Shown: positions 36,754 to 47,417, counted from the first letter of the stretch. The stretch is DNA of 64,000 nt from Pseudomonas nitroreducens (GCF_024170165.1 NZ_JALJXP010000001.1:62001-126000); one strand, 5' to 3'. The notes: generated from the sequence alone by a model not told the origin. Numbers and translations are program-made.

Positions 36754-37658
36754 ATCCCGTGGACATCCGCAACGCAACCCTGGACTACGGCGGCTTCACC
36801 GCCCTGCACGGCCTCGATCTGCAACTGGGGGCCGGCGAAGTCCTCGGCCTGCTCGGGCACAACGGCGCCGGCAAGACCACCACGATCAAGCTGATCCTCG
36901 GCCTGCTGCGCCCGACACAAGGCTCGGTGCGAGTCTTCGGCCAATCGCCGGGCGATGCCGCAGTGCGTCGGCGCATCGGCTTCCTGCCGGAAAACGTGAC
37001 CTTCTACCCGCAGTTGACCGGCCGCGAAACCCTGCAACATTTCGCCCGACTCAAGGGAGCCCGCCCCGCCGAAGTGGGCGAACTGCTCGAACAGGTCGGC
37101 CTCAGCCACGCCGCACAGCGCCGGGTAAAAACCTACTCCAAGGGCATGCGCCAGCGCCTCGGCCTCGCTCAGGCTCTGCTCGGCCAGCCCCAACTGCTGT
37201 TGCTCGACGAGCCCACGGTCGGCCTCGACCCGCTCGCCACCATCGAGCTCTACCAGTGGCTGGATCGCCTGCGCGAGCAGGGCACCGGCATCATCCTCTG
37301 CTCCCACGTGCTGCCCGGCGTGGAGTCGCATATCGACCGCGCGGCGATTCTCGCCAAGGGCCGACTGCTCACCTCCGGCAGTCTTGCCGAACTGCGCCGG
37401 GATGCCGGTCTGCCAGTGCGTATCCGCTACGCCAGCAACCCCGACGGCGACTGGCCGCAACACTGGCGCGCCGCCGGCCATGAAGTCGCCGCCCTGGATG
37501 GCAGGCGCCTGGAACTGCGGGTTGGCGAAGGGCGCCAGCACGAAGTGCTCCGCGTGCTGCTTGCCGAGCAGGCGCAGGAGCTCGAAGTGCTACCCCCTTC
37601 GCTGGAGGACCTCTATCGCCACCACATGCAGAGCGCGCACGCGGGAGCCCCGGCATGA
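36750..37658 (+). CDS. nosF: NosF, ABC transporter ATPase
   Basis: A 302-aa ATPase with Walker [10 protein letters not shown] (near residue 37), signature [15 protein letters not shown], Walker [14 protein letters not shown] and a switch His (CSHVLPGVE). It energises NosY for NosD-assisted maturation of NosZ. It overlaps both nosD and nosY by 4 bases, so the four genes are translationally coupled. Confidence 0.96.
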   Translation: MNPVDIRNATLDYGGFTALHGLDLQLGAGEVLGLLGHNGAGKTTTIKLILGLLRPTQGSVRVFGQSPGDAAVRRRIGFLPENVTFYPQLTGRETLQHFARLKGARPAEVGELLEQVGLSHAAQRRVKTYSKGMRQRLGLAQALLGQPQLLLLDEPTVGLDPLATIELYQWLDRLREQGTGIILCSHVLPGVESHIDRAAILAKGRLLTSGSLAELRRDAGLPVRIRYASNPDGDWPQHWRAAGHEVAALDGRRLELRVGEGRQHEVLRVLLAEQAQELEVLPPSLEDLYRHHMQSAHAGAPA

Positions 37659-38479
37659 ACCCGATCTGGTACATCGCGCGCAAGGAACTGGCCGATGGCC
37701 TGCGCAATCGCTGGTTGCTCGCCATCAGCCTGCTGTTCGCCCTGCTGGCAGTCGGCATCGCCTGGCTCGGCGCTGCCGCCAGCGGTCAGGTGGGTTTCAC
37801 TTCACTGCCGGCGACCCTGGCCAGCCTGACCAGCCTCGCTACCTTCCTGATGCCGCTGATCGCCCTGCTGCTGGCCTACGACGCCATTGTCGGTGAAGAA
37901 GAAGGTGGCACCCTGCTGCTCCTGCTCACCTACCCGCTGGGGCGCGGGCAGTTGCTGATCGGCAAGTTCCTCGGCCACGGCCTGATCCTCGGCCTCGCCA
38001 CGCTGCTGGGCTTTTCCGCTGCTGCCCTGGCCATCGCCGTGCTGGTACCGGGCATCCCCCTGGGGCAACTGCTGGGCTCCTTCGCCCGCTTCATCCTGTC
38101 GTCCTGCCTGCTCGGCTGGACCTTCCTGGCCATGGCCTACGCGCTGAGCGCCCGGGTCAGCGAAAAGTCCACTGCCGCCGGCCTGGCGCTGGGCGTGTGG
38201 TTCTTCTTCGTGCTGCTGTTCGACCTGGCGCTACTCGCCCTGCTGGTGATCGGCAAGGGTCAGCTCAGCGCCAACCTGTTGCCCTGGCTGCTGTTGCTCA
38301 ACCCCACCGACCTGTACCGGCTGATCAACCTGCCCGATTTCGGCGCCGAGCTGGGCGGGGTGCTGACCCTGGGCCATGACCTCGCCGTTCCCGTCGCCGG
38401 CCTCTGGCTGGCGCTTTGCGCCTGGACCCTGGCCGCACTGGCGCTGGCCTATGCGCTGTTCCGCCGACGCCCGATCTGA
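37655..38479 (+). CDS. nosY: NosY, ABC transporter permease
   Basis: A 274-aa membrane protein of the ABC-2 type with six predicted helices (for example [54 protein letters not shown] and [21 protein letters not shown]). The acidic EEEGG turn before [19 protein letters not shown] is typical of the NosY/ABC-2 coupling region. Partner of NosF. Confidence 0.95.
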   Translation: MNPIWYIARKELADGLRNRWLLAISLLFALLAVGIAWLGAAASGQVGFTSLPATLASLTSLATFLMPLIALLLAYDAIVGEEEGGTLLLLLTYPLGRGQLLIGKFLGHGLILGLATLLGFSAAALAIAVLVPGIPLGQLLGSFARFILSSCLLGWTFLAMAYALSARVSEKSTAAGLALGVWFFFVLLFDLALLALLVIGKGQLSANLLPWLLLLNPTDLYRLINLPDFGAELGGVLTLGHDLAVPVAGLWLALCAWTLAALALAYALFRRRPI

Positions 38480-38493
38480 CTCAAGGAGCCCCC

Positions 38494-39015
38494 ATGCTGC
38501 TGTCCCGCCCCCTTCGCCTCGGCCTCGCCGCCGGGCTTTTCTCCCTGCTGCTCGGCGGCTGCGACGACGCTGCCCGGCAGACCGCGAACCTGGGCCCGGT
38601 GCCCTTCCAGAACGGCGAGGAGTGCCACGTCTGCGGCATGGTCATCAGCGACTTCGCCGGCCCCAAGGGTGAAGCCGTCGCCCCCGGCGCCGTGCACAAG
38701 TTCTGCTCCACCGCCGAGCTGCTGGGCTGGTGGCTGCAGCCGGAAAACCAGCACAGCGGCGCACGCCTGTATGTGCACGACATGGCCCGCAGCGACTGGA
38801 ATCATCCCGACGATCGCCACCTGATCGATGCGACCAGCGCCTTCTACGTGGTCGGGGTGAAACGCCCAGGCGCCATGGGCGCTACCCTGGCCTCATTCGC
38901 CGAACGGGCGGACGCGGAGCACATGGCCAACGCCGAGGGCGGGCAGGTGCTGCGCTTCGGCGAAATCGACCAGAGTGTGCTGCAGGGCGTTTCCGGCGAT
39001 CACCTGCATCACTGA
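38494..39015 (+). CDS. nosL: NosL, copper chaperone lipoprotein
   Basis: A 173-aa lipoprotein with lipobox LGGC (Cys23) and the NosL motif ECHVCGMVISDFAGPKGEA, whose Cys and Met bind Cu(I). It delivers copper to NosD/NosZ at the outer face of the membrane. AAGGAG lies 8 bases before the ATG. The last 7 bases overlap the 3' end of the convergent GGDEF-EAL gene, which marks the right edge of the denitrification cluster. Confidence 0.95.
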   Translation: MLLSRPLRLGLAAGLFSLLLGGCDDAARQTANLGPVPFQNGEECHVCGMVISDFAGPKGEAVAPGAVHKFCSTAELLGWWLQPENQHSGARLYVHDMARSDWNHPDDRHLIDATSAFYVVGVKRPGAMGATLASFAERADAEHMANAEGGQVLRFGEIDQSVLQGVSGDHLHH

Positions 39016-41858
39016 GTTAGCCGGTCGCTTCGCTCCAGCAGCGCCAGGCAGGCATCCGCCGGCACCGGCTGGCTGATCAGGTAGCCCTGAATCTCGTCGC
39101 AACCGTGGGCCCGCAGGAAGCGCAACTGCTCGGCCTGCTCGACGCCTTCGGCCACCACCTTCAAGTCCAGGCTGTGCGCCATGGCGATGATCGCGCGGGT
39201 GATAGCCGCGTCCTCGCCACGCTCGGACAGATCGCGGATGAAGGTCTGGTCGATCTTCACGTAGTCCACCGGGAAGCGCTTGAGGTAGCTGAGCGAGGAA
39301 TAGCCGGTGCCGAAGTCGTCGATGGCCAGCTTTACGCCCATTTCGCGCAGCTGGCGGAAGGTCGTGGTGACGCTCTCGACGTTGTCCAGCAACTGGCTCT
39401 CGGTGAGTTCCAGCTCCAGCAGGTGCGAGGGCAGGCCGGTGTCCTCCAGTACGGTGCGCACCAGGTCGACCAGGTTGCCGGTGCGCAGCTGGTGCACCGA
39501 AAGGTTCACGGAGACCCGCAACTCGCGCCCCTGTTTCTGCCACGCGCGGGCCTGCTGGCAGGCACGGCGCAGGACGAACTCGCCGATGGCGCCGATCAGC
39601 CCGGTCTCCTCGGCGAGGCCGATGAAATCGCCGGGCGGGACCATGCCCATCTCCGGGTGGCGCCAGCGCACCAGGGCTTCGGCGCTGTCCAGGCGTTCGT
39701 TGGCAAGGTTCAGCTTGGGCTGGTAGTGCACGTCCAGCTGGCCTTCGTCGATGGCCTTGCGCAGGCGGGTTTCCAGCTGCAGGCGCTCCAGGGTGCAGGC
39801 CTGCAGGTTGTCGGTGAAGAACTGGAAGGTGTTTCCCCCCAGGTGCTTGGCATGCTGCATGGCCATGTTCGCCTGGCTCATCAGCGCGGAGATTTCCCAG
39901 GCGTTTTCCGGCAGCAGGCTGATGCCCACCGAAGCGCTGACCACCAGCTCATGGCCGCCCACCGTCATCGGCGTGCGCAGCTTGGCGAGCAACCGGCTGG
40001 ACAGCCGCGCCAGCGCGGCGAGGCTGGCGTAGGAGTCGATCAGCACGGCGAACTCGTCGCCGGACAGCCGGGCGATGGTATCGGCCTCGGGCACGGTCTG
40101 GGTCATGCGCCGCGACATCTGCCGCAGCAGCTGGTCGGCGACCTCATGGCCAAGGCTGTCGTTGAGCAGCTTGAAGCGGTCCAGGTCGATCAGCAGAAGC
40201 GCCGCCGTACGGCCTTCCTGGCGCGCGCGCTGACTGGCCTCATGCAGACGCTCCTTGAACAGCGTGCGGTTGGCCAGCCCGGTGAGTTCGTCGTAGTGCG
40301 ACAGGTAGCGCAGGCGCTCCTCGGCGTCGCGGCGGGCGGTGAGGTCGGCGAAGAAGCCGACCACATGGGCGACCTGCCCACGGCCGTCGCGCACCACGTT
40401 CAGTTGCAGCCACTGCGGGTACAGCTCGCCGTTCTTGCGCGTCTCGATCAGCTCGCCCTGCCAGGTGCCCAGGCGCTCCAGGTCGGCGCGGATCGACTGA
40501 TAGCGGCGCAGGGCTTCGGAGGAGCCCATCAGGCGCGCGACGTTGTGCCCCAGCACTTCCTCGCGGCGGTAGCCGGTGAGACGGGTGAAGGCTTCGTTGA
40601 GGGCGATCAGCCGGTAATCCGGGTCGAGGATGATGATGCCTTCGCTGGCGGCCTCGAACACGGTGGCAGCCAGGCGCTGTTCTTCCTCGCGCAGCTTGCG
40701 CGGGGAGATGTCGGCGCGGGTACCGACCATCCGCGTGACCTGCCCGCGGCCGTCGCGCTCCATCACCCGGCCACGGTCTTCCACCCAGACCCAGTGGCCC
40801 GCGGCGTGGCGCACGCGGTATTCGATGCGGTAGCCGTCGGTGCGGCCCTTGAGGTGCTCGACCAGGGCACGGCGCAGCAACGGCAGGTCGTCGGGATGCA
40901 GGCGCGGGCGCAGGTCGTTGCGCACGCTCTTCACCGCCGCCTGGGTCAGCCCGAAGATTTCTTCCAGATGCGAGTGGTGCACTTCGTCGGTCAGCAGGTT
41001 CCAGTCCCACAGGCCCAGCTCGCTGGCCTCCAGCGCCAGGGCCAGGCGCGCCTCGGTATGACTGAGCTGGGCGCTGCCCGCCTCGACCCGCTCCTGCAGG
41101 GCATCGCGGGCGCGGCAGAGTTCACGTTCGGCGCGGCGGCGCTGCTCGACTTCGCGCTCCAGGTCCTGGTTCAGCGCCTCGGTCTGCGCCTTGGCGCGCT
41201 CCAGGTGCGCCACCAGCGCCTGGGCCTGGAAGCGCCGCAGCAGGCCGACGTGCACCACCCGGTGAATCTGCCAGGCCACCACCAGCAGCGCTGCCAGCAG
41301 GATCACCCCGAGCACACCCCAGCCTTGCTGCAGCGGGTTATCGCTGATCAATAAATAGGCAATGGACGGGAACAGGCAGGGCAGGGCGAAGGTGAGGAAG
41401 GCCGGCAGGCTCACCGCGTAGGCGACGCTGGCGGACAGGATGGCCGCGGCAATCAGGCCGAACACCAGCGATTGCTGGAGGAAGGCGTCCGGTGGCACCA
41501 GGGCGATGGCGGCGAAGGCCAGGGTCAGCCCCGAGGCGCCGGCGCCGAACAGGAAGGTGCGCTGCCAGTGCGGGCTGGCCTGGCGCTCGGCCGAGGCGGC
41601 ATTGAAGGCGGATACCTGGATCAGCCGCAGCACGGCCAGCAACACCAGCGAGATCAGCCAGCCGGCCAGCAGCCCCGGCTTGACGTAATCCCACAGCAGC
41701 CCGGCGCAGGCCAGGCCGTTGAGCAGCATGAGCAGGGTCGGCACCCGCGAGCCCTGGTACAGGAGTCGGGTGCGTTCGACGGCAATTTCGTGAGCGTACT
41801 GCTGGCGGATCTCGGCATGGCTCACCGGGATCGCCGAAGGCTCTACATAAGCGGTCAT
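39009..41858 (-). CDS. Membrane-bound PAS-GGDEF-EAL cyclic-di-GMP protein
   Basis: A 949-aa protein. N-terminal helices (about 40-190) form a membrane sensor, then a coiled coil (about 215-265), two PAS domains (about 275-390, LEASELGLWDWNLL; 400-520, FEAASEGIIILDPDYRL), GGDEF (about 525-690, active-site variant SGDEF) and EAL (about 700-945). The EAL part has all expected catalytic residues (EALVRW, VSVNLS, ELTES, IDDFGTG, VKID, VVAEGVE), so phosphodiesterase activity is likely; SGDEF is often still an active cyclase. Placement next to uvrD matches the chromosomal order in P. aeruginosa as I recall it. Confidence 0.92.
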   Translation of the reverse strand: MTAYVEPSAIPVSHAEIRQQYAHEIAVERTRLLYQGSRVPTLLMLLNGLACAGLLWDYVKPGLLAGWLISLVLLAVLRLIQVSAFNAASAERQASPHWQRTFLFGAGASGLTLAFAAIALVPPDAFLQQSLVFGLIAAAILSASVAYAVSLPAFLTFALPCLFPSIAYLLISDNPLQQGWGVLGVILLAALLVVAWQIHRVVHVGLLRRFQAQALVAHLERAKAQTEALNQDLEREVEQRRRAERELCRARDALQERVEAGSAQLSHTEARLALALEASELGLWDWNLLTDEVHHSHLEEIFGLTQAAVKSVRNDLRPRLHPDDLPLLRRALVEHLKGRTDGYRIEYRVRHAAGHWVWVEDRGRVMERDGRGQVTRMVGTRADISPRKLREEEQRLAATVFEAASEGIIILDPDYRLIALNEAFTRLTGYRREEVLGHNVARLMGSSEALRRYQSIRADLERLGTWQGELIETRKNGELYPQWLQLNVVRDGRGQVAHVVGFFADLTARRDAEERLRYLSHYDELTGLANRTLFKERLHEASQRARQEGRTAALLLIDLDRFKLLNDSLGHEVADQLLRQMSRRMTQTVPEADTIARLSGDEFAVLIDSYASLAALARLSSRLLAKLRTPMTVGGHELVVSASVGISLLPENAWEISALMSQANMAMQHAKHLGGNTFQFFTDNLQACTLERLQLETRLRKAIDEGQLDVHYQPKLNLANERLDSAEALVRWRHPEMGMVPPGDFIGLAEETGLIGAIGEFVLRRACQQARAWQKQGRELRVSVNLSVHQLRTGNLVDLVRTVLEDTGLPSHLLELELTESQLLDNVESVTTTFRQLREMGVKLAIDDFGTGYSSLSYLKRFPVDYVKIDQTFIRDLSERGEDAAITRAIIAMAHSLDLKVVAEGVEQAEQLRFLRAHGCDEIQGYLISQPVPADACLALLERSDRLTQ

Positions 41859-42034
41859 AGGCGTTTTTCTTGTAGGTGTCAGGCCTAGGCGTCGGCGGAG
41901 CATACCCGAGGAGGTAGCCCCACCCAAGCAGGATGATGGCAATTGGCTGCGTGCCCGCCCAACTTTCGTCGGGAAGACGCCGGACAGCGGGCGGGTTTGC
42001 CGGGGAAAACCGCCCGTCGGTAGAATGCCGCCCC

Positions 42035-44215
42035 ATGAACGATGACATCTCCTACCTGCTCAACTCCCTCAATGACCCGCAGCGCCAGGCCGTGGCCGCG
42101 CCGCTGGGGCGCCAGCGCGTGCTCGCTGGCGCCGGGTCCGGCAAGACCCGCGTGCTGGTGCACCGCATCGCCTGGCTGATCCAGGTCGAGAATGCCTCGC
42201 CGCACAGCATCCTGGCCGTGACCTTCACCAACAAGGCCGCCGCCGAGATGCGCGCGCGGATCGAGCAGTTGCTGGGGATCAACCCGGCCGGCATGTGGGT
42301 CGGCACCTTCCACGGTCTGGCGCACCGCCTGCTGCGCGCGCACTGGCAGGAAGCCGGGTTGCCGGAGAACTTCCAGATCCTCGACAGCGACGACCAGCTG
42401 CGCCTGGTCAAGCGCGTGGTCCGCGAGCTGGGCCTCGACGAGCAGCGCTGGCCGCCACGCCAGGCGCAGTGGTTCATCAACGGCCAGAAGGACGAGGGCA
42501 ACCGCCCGCAGAACATCCAGGCCGGCGGCGACCTGTACCTGGCGACCATGGTCAGCGTCTACCAGGCCTACGAAGACGCCTGCGCCCGCGCCGGCGTGGT
42601 CGACTTCGCCGAGCTGCTGCTGCGCTCGCTGGACCTCTGGCGCGACCGCCCGGGCCTGCTGGAGCACTACCAGCGGCGCTTCCGCCACATCCTGGTGGAC
42701 GAGTTCCAGGACACCAACGCGGTGCAGTACGCCTGGCTGCGCTTCCTCGGCAAGGGCGGCGAAAGCCTGATGGTGGTGGGCGACGACGACCAGTCGATCT
42801 ACGGCTGGCGCGGCGCGAAGATCGAGAACATCCAGCAGTTCGGCGATGACTTCGCCGGCACCGAGGACATCCGCCTGGAGCAGAACTACCGCTCCACCGG
42901 CACCATCCTCAAGGCCGCCAACGCGCTGATCGCCAACAACAGCGGGCGCCTGGGCAAGGAGCTGTGGACCGACGGCGTCGACGGCGACCCGATCACCCTC
43001 TACTCCGGCTTCAACGAGCACGACGAGGCGCGCTACATCGTCGAAACCATCGAGGACGCCCTGCGCAAGGACGGCCTCAAGCGCAGCGAAATCGCCATCC
43101 TCTACCGCTCCAACGCCCAGTCCCGCGTGCTGGAAGAGGCGCTGCTGCGCGAGAAGATCCCCTACCGCATCTACGGCGGCCAGCGCTTCTTCGAACGCGC
43201 CGAGATCAAGAACGCCCTGGCCTACCTGCGCCTGATCCGCCTGCGCGACGACGACGCCGCGCTGGAGCGGGTGATCAACGTGCCGCCGCGCGGCATCGGC
43301 GAGAAAACCGTCGAAGCGATCCGTAACGCCGCGCGCCACAACGGTACCTCGATGTGGCGCGCGATCAACGACGTGATCGCCGCCAAGGCCGTGGCCGGCC
43401 GCGCCGCCAGCGCGCTGAACGGCTTCCTCGAGACCGTCGACCTGCTCGCGGTGAAGGTCGAGGGCATGCCGCTGCACCAGATGACCCAGATCGTCATCGA
43501 GCAGTCCGGCCTGATCACCTACCACAAGGAAGAAAAGGGCGAGAAAGGCCACGCCCGGGTGGAAAACCTGGAAGAACTGGTCAGCGCCGCCCGCGCCTTC
43601 GAGACCCCGGACGACGAGGACACCCCGCCGCTGGTGGCCTTCCTCGACCACACCGCGCTGGAGTCCGGCGACACCCAGGCCGACGCCTTCGAGGACAGCG
43701 TGCAGCTGATGACGCTGCACAGCGCCAAAGGCCTGGAGTTCCCGCTGGTGTTCCTCGCCGGCGTGGAAGAAGGCCTGTTCCCGCACAAGATGAGCCTGGA
43801 AGAACCCGGCCGTCTGGAAGAGGAACGCCGCCTGGCCTACGTCGGCATCACCCGCGCCATGCACCGGCTGGTCATGACCTACGCGGAAACCCGCCGCCTT
43901 TACGGCAGCGAGACCTATAACAAGGTCTCGCGCTTCGTCCGCGAAATCCCGCCGAGCCTGATCCAGGAAGTGCGCCTGTCCAACTCGGTGAGCCGCCCGC
44001 TGTCGGGCAACCAGCGCAGCGGCAACCTGTTCAGCGGCGCCAGCGTGCCGGACACCCCGTTCAGCCTCGGCCAGTCGGTGCGCCACCCGCTGTTCGGCGA
44101 CGGCGTGATCCTCAACTTCGAAGGCTCCGGCGCCCAGGCACGGGTGCAGGTGAACTTCGACAGCGAGGGCAGCAAGTGGCTGATGATGGGTTACGCGAAG
44201 CTGGAAGCGATCTGA
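42035..44215 (+). CDS. uvrD: DNA helicase II UvrD
   Basis: A 726-aa superfamily 1A 3'-5' helicase. Walker A AGAGSGKT (31-38), motif Ia VTFTNKAAAEMRARI, motif II VDEFQDTN, motif III GDDDQSIYGWRGA, motif IV QNYRSTG, motif V LMTLHSAKGLEF and motif VI VGITRAMHRL are in order. The C-terminal tail with FGDGVILNFEGSGAQARVQVNF matches the UvrD Tudor-like RNA polymerase contact. It acts in nucleotide excision and mismatch repair. The ATG at 42035 gives the standard N-terminus. Confidence 0.96.
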   Translation: MNDDISYLLNSLNDPQRQAVAAPLGRQRVLAGAGSGKTRVLVHRIAWLIQVENASPHSILAVTFTNKAAAEMRARIEQLLGINPAGMWVGTFHGLAHRLLRAHWQEAGLPENFQILDSDDQLRLVKRVVRELGLDEQRWPPRQAQWFINGQKDEGNRPQNIQAGGDLYLATMVSVYQAYEDACARAGVVDFAELLLRSLDLWRDRPGLLEHYQRRFRHILVDEFQDTNAVQYAWLRFLGKGGESLMVVGDDDQSIYGWRGAKIENIQQFGDDFAGTEDIRLEQNYRSTGTILKAANALIANNSGRLGKELWTDGVDGDPITLYSGFNEHDEARYIVETIEDALRKDGLKRSEIAILYRSNAQSRVLEEALLREKIPYRIYGGQRFFERAEIKNALAYLRLIRLRDDDAALERVINVPPRGIGEKTVEAIRNAARHNGTSMWRAINDVIAAKAVAGRAASALNGFLETVDLLAVKVEGMPLHQMTQIVIEQSGLITYHKEEKGEKGHARVENLEELVSAARAFETPDDEDTPPLVAFLDHTALESGDTQADAFEDSVQLMTLHSAKGLEFPLVFLAGVEEGLFPHKMSLEEPGRLEEERRLAYVGITRAMHRLVMTYAETRRLYGSETYNKVSRFVREIPPSLIQEVRLSNSVSRPLSGNQRSGNLFSGASVPDTPFSLGQSVRHPLFGDGVILNFEGSGAQARVQVNFDSEGSKWLMMGYAKLEAI

Positions 44216-44241
44216 CGCGCTGACGCAGGCTTTTGTTCTTC

Positions 44242-44309
44242 GTAGGAGCGAGCTTGCTCGCGAACAGCCTCCACAGCGGGGGCGGGTTCGCGAGCAAGCT
44301 CGCTCCTAC
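44242..44309. repeat. REPIN (paired inverted REP)
   Basis: Left arm GTAGGAGCGAGCTTGCTCGC and right arm GCGAGCAAGCTCGCTCCTAC are exact reverse complements around a variable centre. It lies between the converging uvrD and antiporter genes. Confidence 0.93.
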
Positions 44310-44318
44310 CGATAAACC

Positions 44319-46079
44319 TCAGTGATGCCCGCCACCGTTCTGCTCGAAGGTCTCGATCAGCGCCACTTGCATCCGCGAATGCACGCGGATGAACCAGCGC
44401 CAGAACACCGCGATCACCAATCCCGCGATCAGCGCCACCACCACCAGCAGCTCGCCCGGCGGCAGGATGCTCGAACTGAGCGCCGCCAGCAGCAGCATCA
44501 TGCCGCCCAGCGACAGCAGCGGAATCAGCTCGGAAATCACCCGGCGCACGCGGGCCGTGTGGCGCCCGGCGCTCTCCGCCTTCACGCCCATTTCCGCCAG
44601 CAGCATCGCCAGCGCCTTGAGCTTGCGGTAGGCCGCGATCAGGAACGGCAGCGACAGCAACAATGCGGCGCCCCAGATCAGCGCCTTGTGCAGCGCGTCG
44701 TGCTCGACGAACTGCGCCAGCCACTGCGACAGACGGTCGGCGAAGAATGCCAGGCCGAAGAAGATCGCGATCACCAGGGTCAGGTTGACCCCGACCTGCA
44801 GCAGGATGCGCCGGATCATCCCGGCGAGGATCGCCTTGTCGCCGCGTGGCTTGATGCTGCGCAGCCATTCGCCATACAGGCTGAACACCCGCACCATGGG
44901 CGACGGCAGGCTGCGGCCGAGGTACAGCGCCAGCGGGTCGGCCGAGCGGATCAGGTAGGGCGTCAGCAGCGTGGTGATGGCTGACACGCCGACCACCACC
45001 GGGTAGAGGAAGTCGCTGGTCACGCCCAGGCTCATGCCCAGCGCGGCGATGATGAAGGAGAATTCGCCGATCTGCGAAAGGCCCATGCCCACGCGCATCG
45101 AAGTACGCCCGTCGTTGCCGGCGATAAAGGCGCCAGCGCCGCACGACAGCAGCTTGCCGGCGACCACCACCAGGGTGATCACCAGGATCGGCGCGGCGTA
45201 GTCCACCAGCACCTTGGGGTCGATGGTCAGGCCGATGGCGACGAAGAAGATCGCGCTGAACATGTCGCGCACCGGCTCCATCAGGCGCTCGATCTGGATC
45301 AGCTGGCGCGACTCGGCCATGATCGCGCCGATCAGGAAGGCGCCCAGGATCATGCTGTATTCCAGTTTCACCACCAGCAGGCAGAAGCCGAAGCACAGGC
45401 CCAGCACCGTCACCAGCAGCATCTCGTTGCTTTCGAATTTCGCCACGTAGGCCAGCAGGCGCGGCACCAGCAGGATGCCGACGACCAGCGCGACGACCAT
45501 GAACAGGCTGAGCTTGCCGACCGTGGAGAACACCTGGTCGGCCTCCACCGTGCCGCTCACGGCGATGCCGGAGAACAGCGCGATGATGCCGATGCCGAGG
45601 ATGTCCTCGATGATCAGCACGCCGAAGATCAGCTGGGCGAAGCGCTCGTTCTTCATCTTCAGGTCGCCCAGGACCTTGATGATGATGGTGGTGGAGGACA
45701 TCGCCAGGATCGCGCCGAGGAACAGCGAATCCATGGTGCTCCAGTCGAACAGGCGGCCGATCTCGAAGCCGGCCCAGATCATCAGGGTGATTTCCAGGAA
45801 CGCGGCGATGAACGCCGTGGCGCCGACCTGGAACAGCTTGCGCAGGGAAAACTCCAGCCCCAGGCAGAACATCAGGAAGATCACCCCCAGCTCGGCGAGG
45901 GTCTTGATGGTCTCTTCGTCGTGCACCAGGGCGAACGGCGGGGTGTGCGGGCCGATGATCACCCCGGCGATGATGTAACCCAGCACCACCGGCTGCTTGA
46001 AGCGATGGCAGAGGATGGTGACGAAACCGGCGATCAGCATGATCACCGCGAGGTCCTGGATGAAGTCGATGGCATGCAT
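44319..46079 (-). CDS. CPA2-family cation:proton antiporter
   Basis: A 586-aa membrane protein with a Na+/H+ exchanger domain of 12-13 helices (about 1-385) marked by KQPVVLGYIIAGVIIGPHTPPF, LAELGVIFLMFCLGLEFSLRKL, LAMSSTTIIIKVL and VGMGLSQIGEFSFII. The C-terminal part contains two to three more hydrophobic segments instead of a TrkA-N nucleotide domain, which sets it apart from KefB/YbaL and from the paralogue at 56642. Substrate probably K+ or Na+; not determinable here. The ORF ends in a His-rich tail. Confidence 0.88.
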   Translation of the reverse strand: MHAIDFIQDLAVIMLIAGFVTILCHRFKQPVVLGYIIAGVIIGPHTPPFALVHDEETIKTLAELGVIFLMFCLGLEFSLRKLFQVGATAFIAAFLEITLMIWAGFEIGRLFDWSTMDSLFLGAILAMSSTTIIIKVLGDLKMKNERFAQLIFGVLIIEDILGIGIIALFSGIAVSGTVEADQVFSTVGKLSLFMVVALVVGILLVPRLLAYVAKFESNEMLLVTVLGLCFGFCLLVVKLEYSMILGAFLIGAIMAESRQLIQIERLMEPVRDMFSAIFFVAIGLTIDPKVLVDYAAPILVITLVVVAGKLLSCGAGAFIAGNDGRTSMRVGMGLSQIGEFSFIIAALGMSLGVTSDFLYPVVVGVSAITTLLTPYLIRSADPLALYLGRSLPSPMVRVFSLYGEWLRSIKPRGDKAILAGMIRRILLQVGVNLTLVIAIFFGLAFFADRLSQWLAQFVEHDALHKALIWGAALLLSLPFLIAAYRKLKALAMLLAEMGVKAESAGRHTARVRRVISELIPLLSLGGMMLLLAALSSSILPPGELLVVVALIAGLVIAVFWRWFIRVHSRMQVALIETFEQNGGGHH

Positions 46080-46338
46080 GGTCGGCGGTCCTCGCGGCGG
46101 GCTGGTCAGGGGGATCGCGCGGCTGACGGCCTCGCTCAGCGAAGCCTACCACCCGAGTCATCCGACAGGCGGTTCTGAAAGAATCAGTAACAGACTGATT
46201 TGGAAAGGGATTCATCCGGCCCCATATCAGGGGGCGAGCCCGCGCAGGGCAACAGCACGAAACAAAATCCGACTGGCCCTCTCGGACATCGGTCGGCAAC
46301 ATGACGTGCGTCGTATACCAACCAAGAGAATGACAACC

Positions 46339-47223
46339 ATGAAGCGCTTTCTCAGCCTTGCCATGGCCTTCTGTGTCGCCGTGACGCTCAGCCTCGACGT
46401 CAACGCCGCCAAGCGTTTCGGTGGTGGCAAGAGCATGGGCTCGGCGCCAAGCCACCAGACCCGCCAGGCGCAACCCAATGCCGCGCCGAACTCCCCGACA
46501 GCCGCAGGTCCCGCCGCGACCGGTGCCGCCGCAGGCGCTGCCGGCGCCGCTGCCAAGAGCGGTGCTTCGCGCTGGCTCGGCCCGCTGGCCGGCCTCGCCG
46601 CAGGCGGCCTGCTCGCCTCCATGTTCATGGGCGACGGCTTCCAGGGCATGCAGTTCCTCGACATCCTGATCATCGCGCTGATCGCGTTCATCGCCTTCCG
46701 CTTCATCGCCTCGCGTCGCCGCCAGCAGCAGGGCCACCAGCCCGCCATGGCCGGTGGACACGCGCCGATGCAGCGTGAAATGCCGGCCGCCCCGCCGTCG
46801 ATCTTCGGTGGCGCGTCCCGTCCGGTGATGGACAGCCGCCCGGTGATCAACGCGCCGAGCTGGTTCGACGAAACCCGTTTCATCGGTGCCGCCCGCGAGC
46901 ACTTCATGTCCCTGCAACAGCACTGGGACGCCAACGAGATGGACAAGATCGCCGAGTTCGTCACCCCGCAGATGCTGCAGTTCCTCAAGCAGGAGCGCGC
47001 TGACCTGGGCGAAGGCTACCAGTCCACCTACATCGACAACCTCGATGTACAGCTCGAGGGCGTGGACGACCAGGCCGAGAAGACCATCGCCACCCTGACC
47101 TTCAGCGGCGTGTCGAAGTCCTCGCGCTTCGACCAGGGCGAGCCCTTCAGCGAAAGCTGGCGCATGGAGCGCCCGCAGGGCGAGAACCAGCCCTGGCTGG
47201 TGGCGGGCATCCGTCAGAACTGA
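46339..47223 (+). CDS. Tim44-like domain membrane protein
   Basis: A 294-aa protein. The ATG at 46339 (AAGAGA nine bases upstream) gives a signal-like segment (FLSLAMAFCVAVTLSLDVNAA); an ATG 9 bases earlier is also in frame. An Ala/Pro/Gly-rich stretch, a Gly-rich hydrophobic region and a membrane helix (FLDILIIALIAFIAFRFI) follow. The C-terminal domain (about 175-294) has Tim44-like features (FIGAAREHFMSLQQHWDANEMDKIAEFVTPQMLQFL). Bacterial members are of unknown function. A bidirectional terminator follows 17 bp later. Confidence 0.85.
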   Translation: MKRFLSLAMAFCVAVTLSLDVNAAKRFGGGKSMGSAPSHQTRQAQPNAAPNSPTAAGPAATGAAAGAAGAAAKSGASRWLGPLAGLAAGGLLASMFMGDGFQGMQFLDILIIALIAFIAFRFIASRRRQQQGHQPAMAGGHAPMQREMPAAPPSIFGGASRPVMDSRPVINAPSWFDETRFIGAAREHFMSLQQHWDANEMDKIAEFVTPQMLQFLKQERADLGEGYQSTYIDNLDVQLEGVDDQAEKTIATLTFSGVSKSSRFDQGEPFSESWRMERPQGENQPWLVAGIRQN

Positions 47224-47239
47224 TCCTGCGCGCAACACT

Positions 47240-47269
47240 GAAAAAGCCCGGCAATCGCCGGGCTTTTTC
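47240..47269. terminator. Bidirectional intrinsic terminator
   Basis: Stem GAAAAAGCCCGGC (47240-47252) with GCCGGGCTTTTTC (47257-47269), T-runs on both strands. It ends the Tim44-like gene. Confidence 0.92.
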
Positions 47270-47417
47270 GTTTCCGTCGTCCGCCTCGCCGATGCATCAG
47301 CCAGGTCCCTGCGGGTCCGCCGCTCGTCTGGACGGCGCCGACGCAGTGGTCTTGCACGGACGGCCGGCTACTACTGTATAAAGCGCGCCATTCGTCGAAT
47401 TCAAAGAGGCCCCGCCT

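Noticed and set aside
44191-47238. Minus-strand open frame of 1015 codons
   Set aside because: Overlaps the antiporter in another frame and the Tim44-like gene antisense; Arg/Pro-rich with no recognisable domain.
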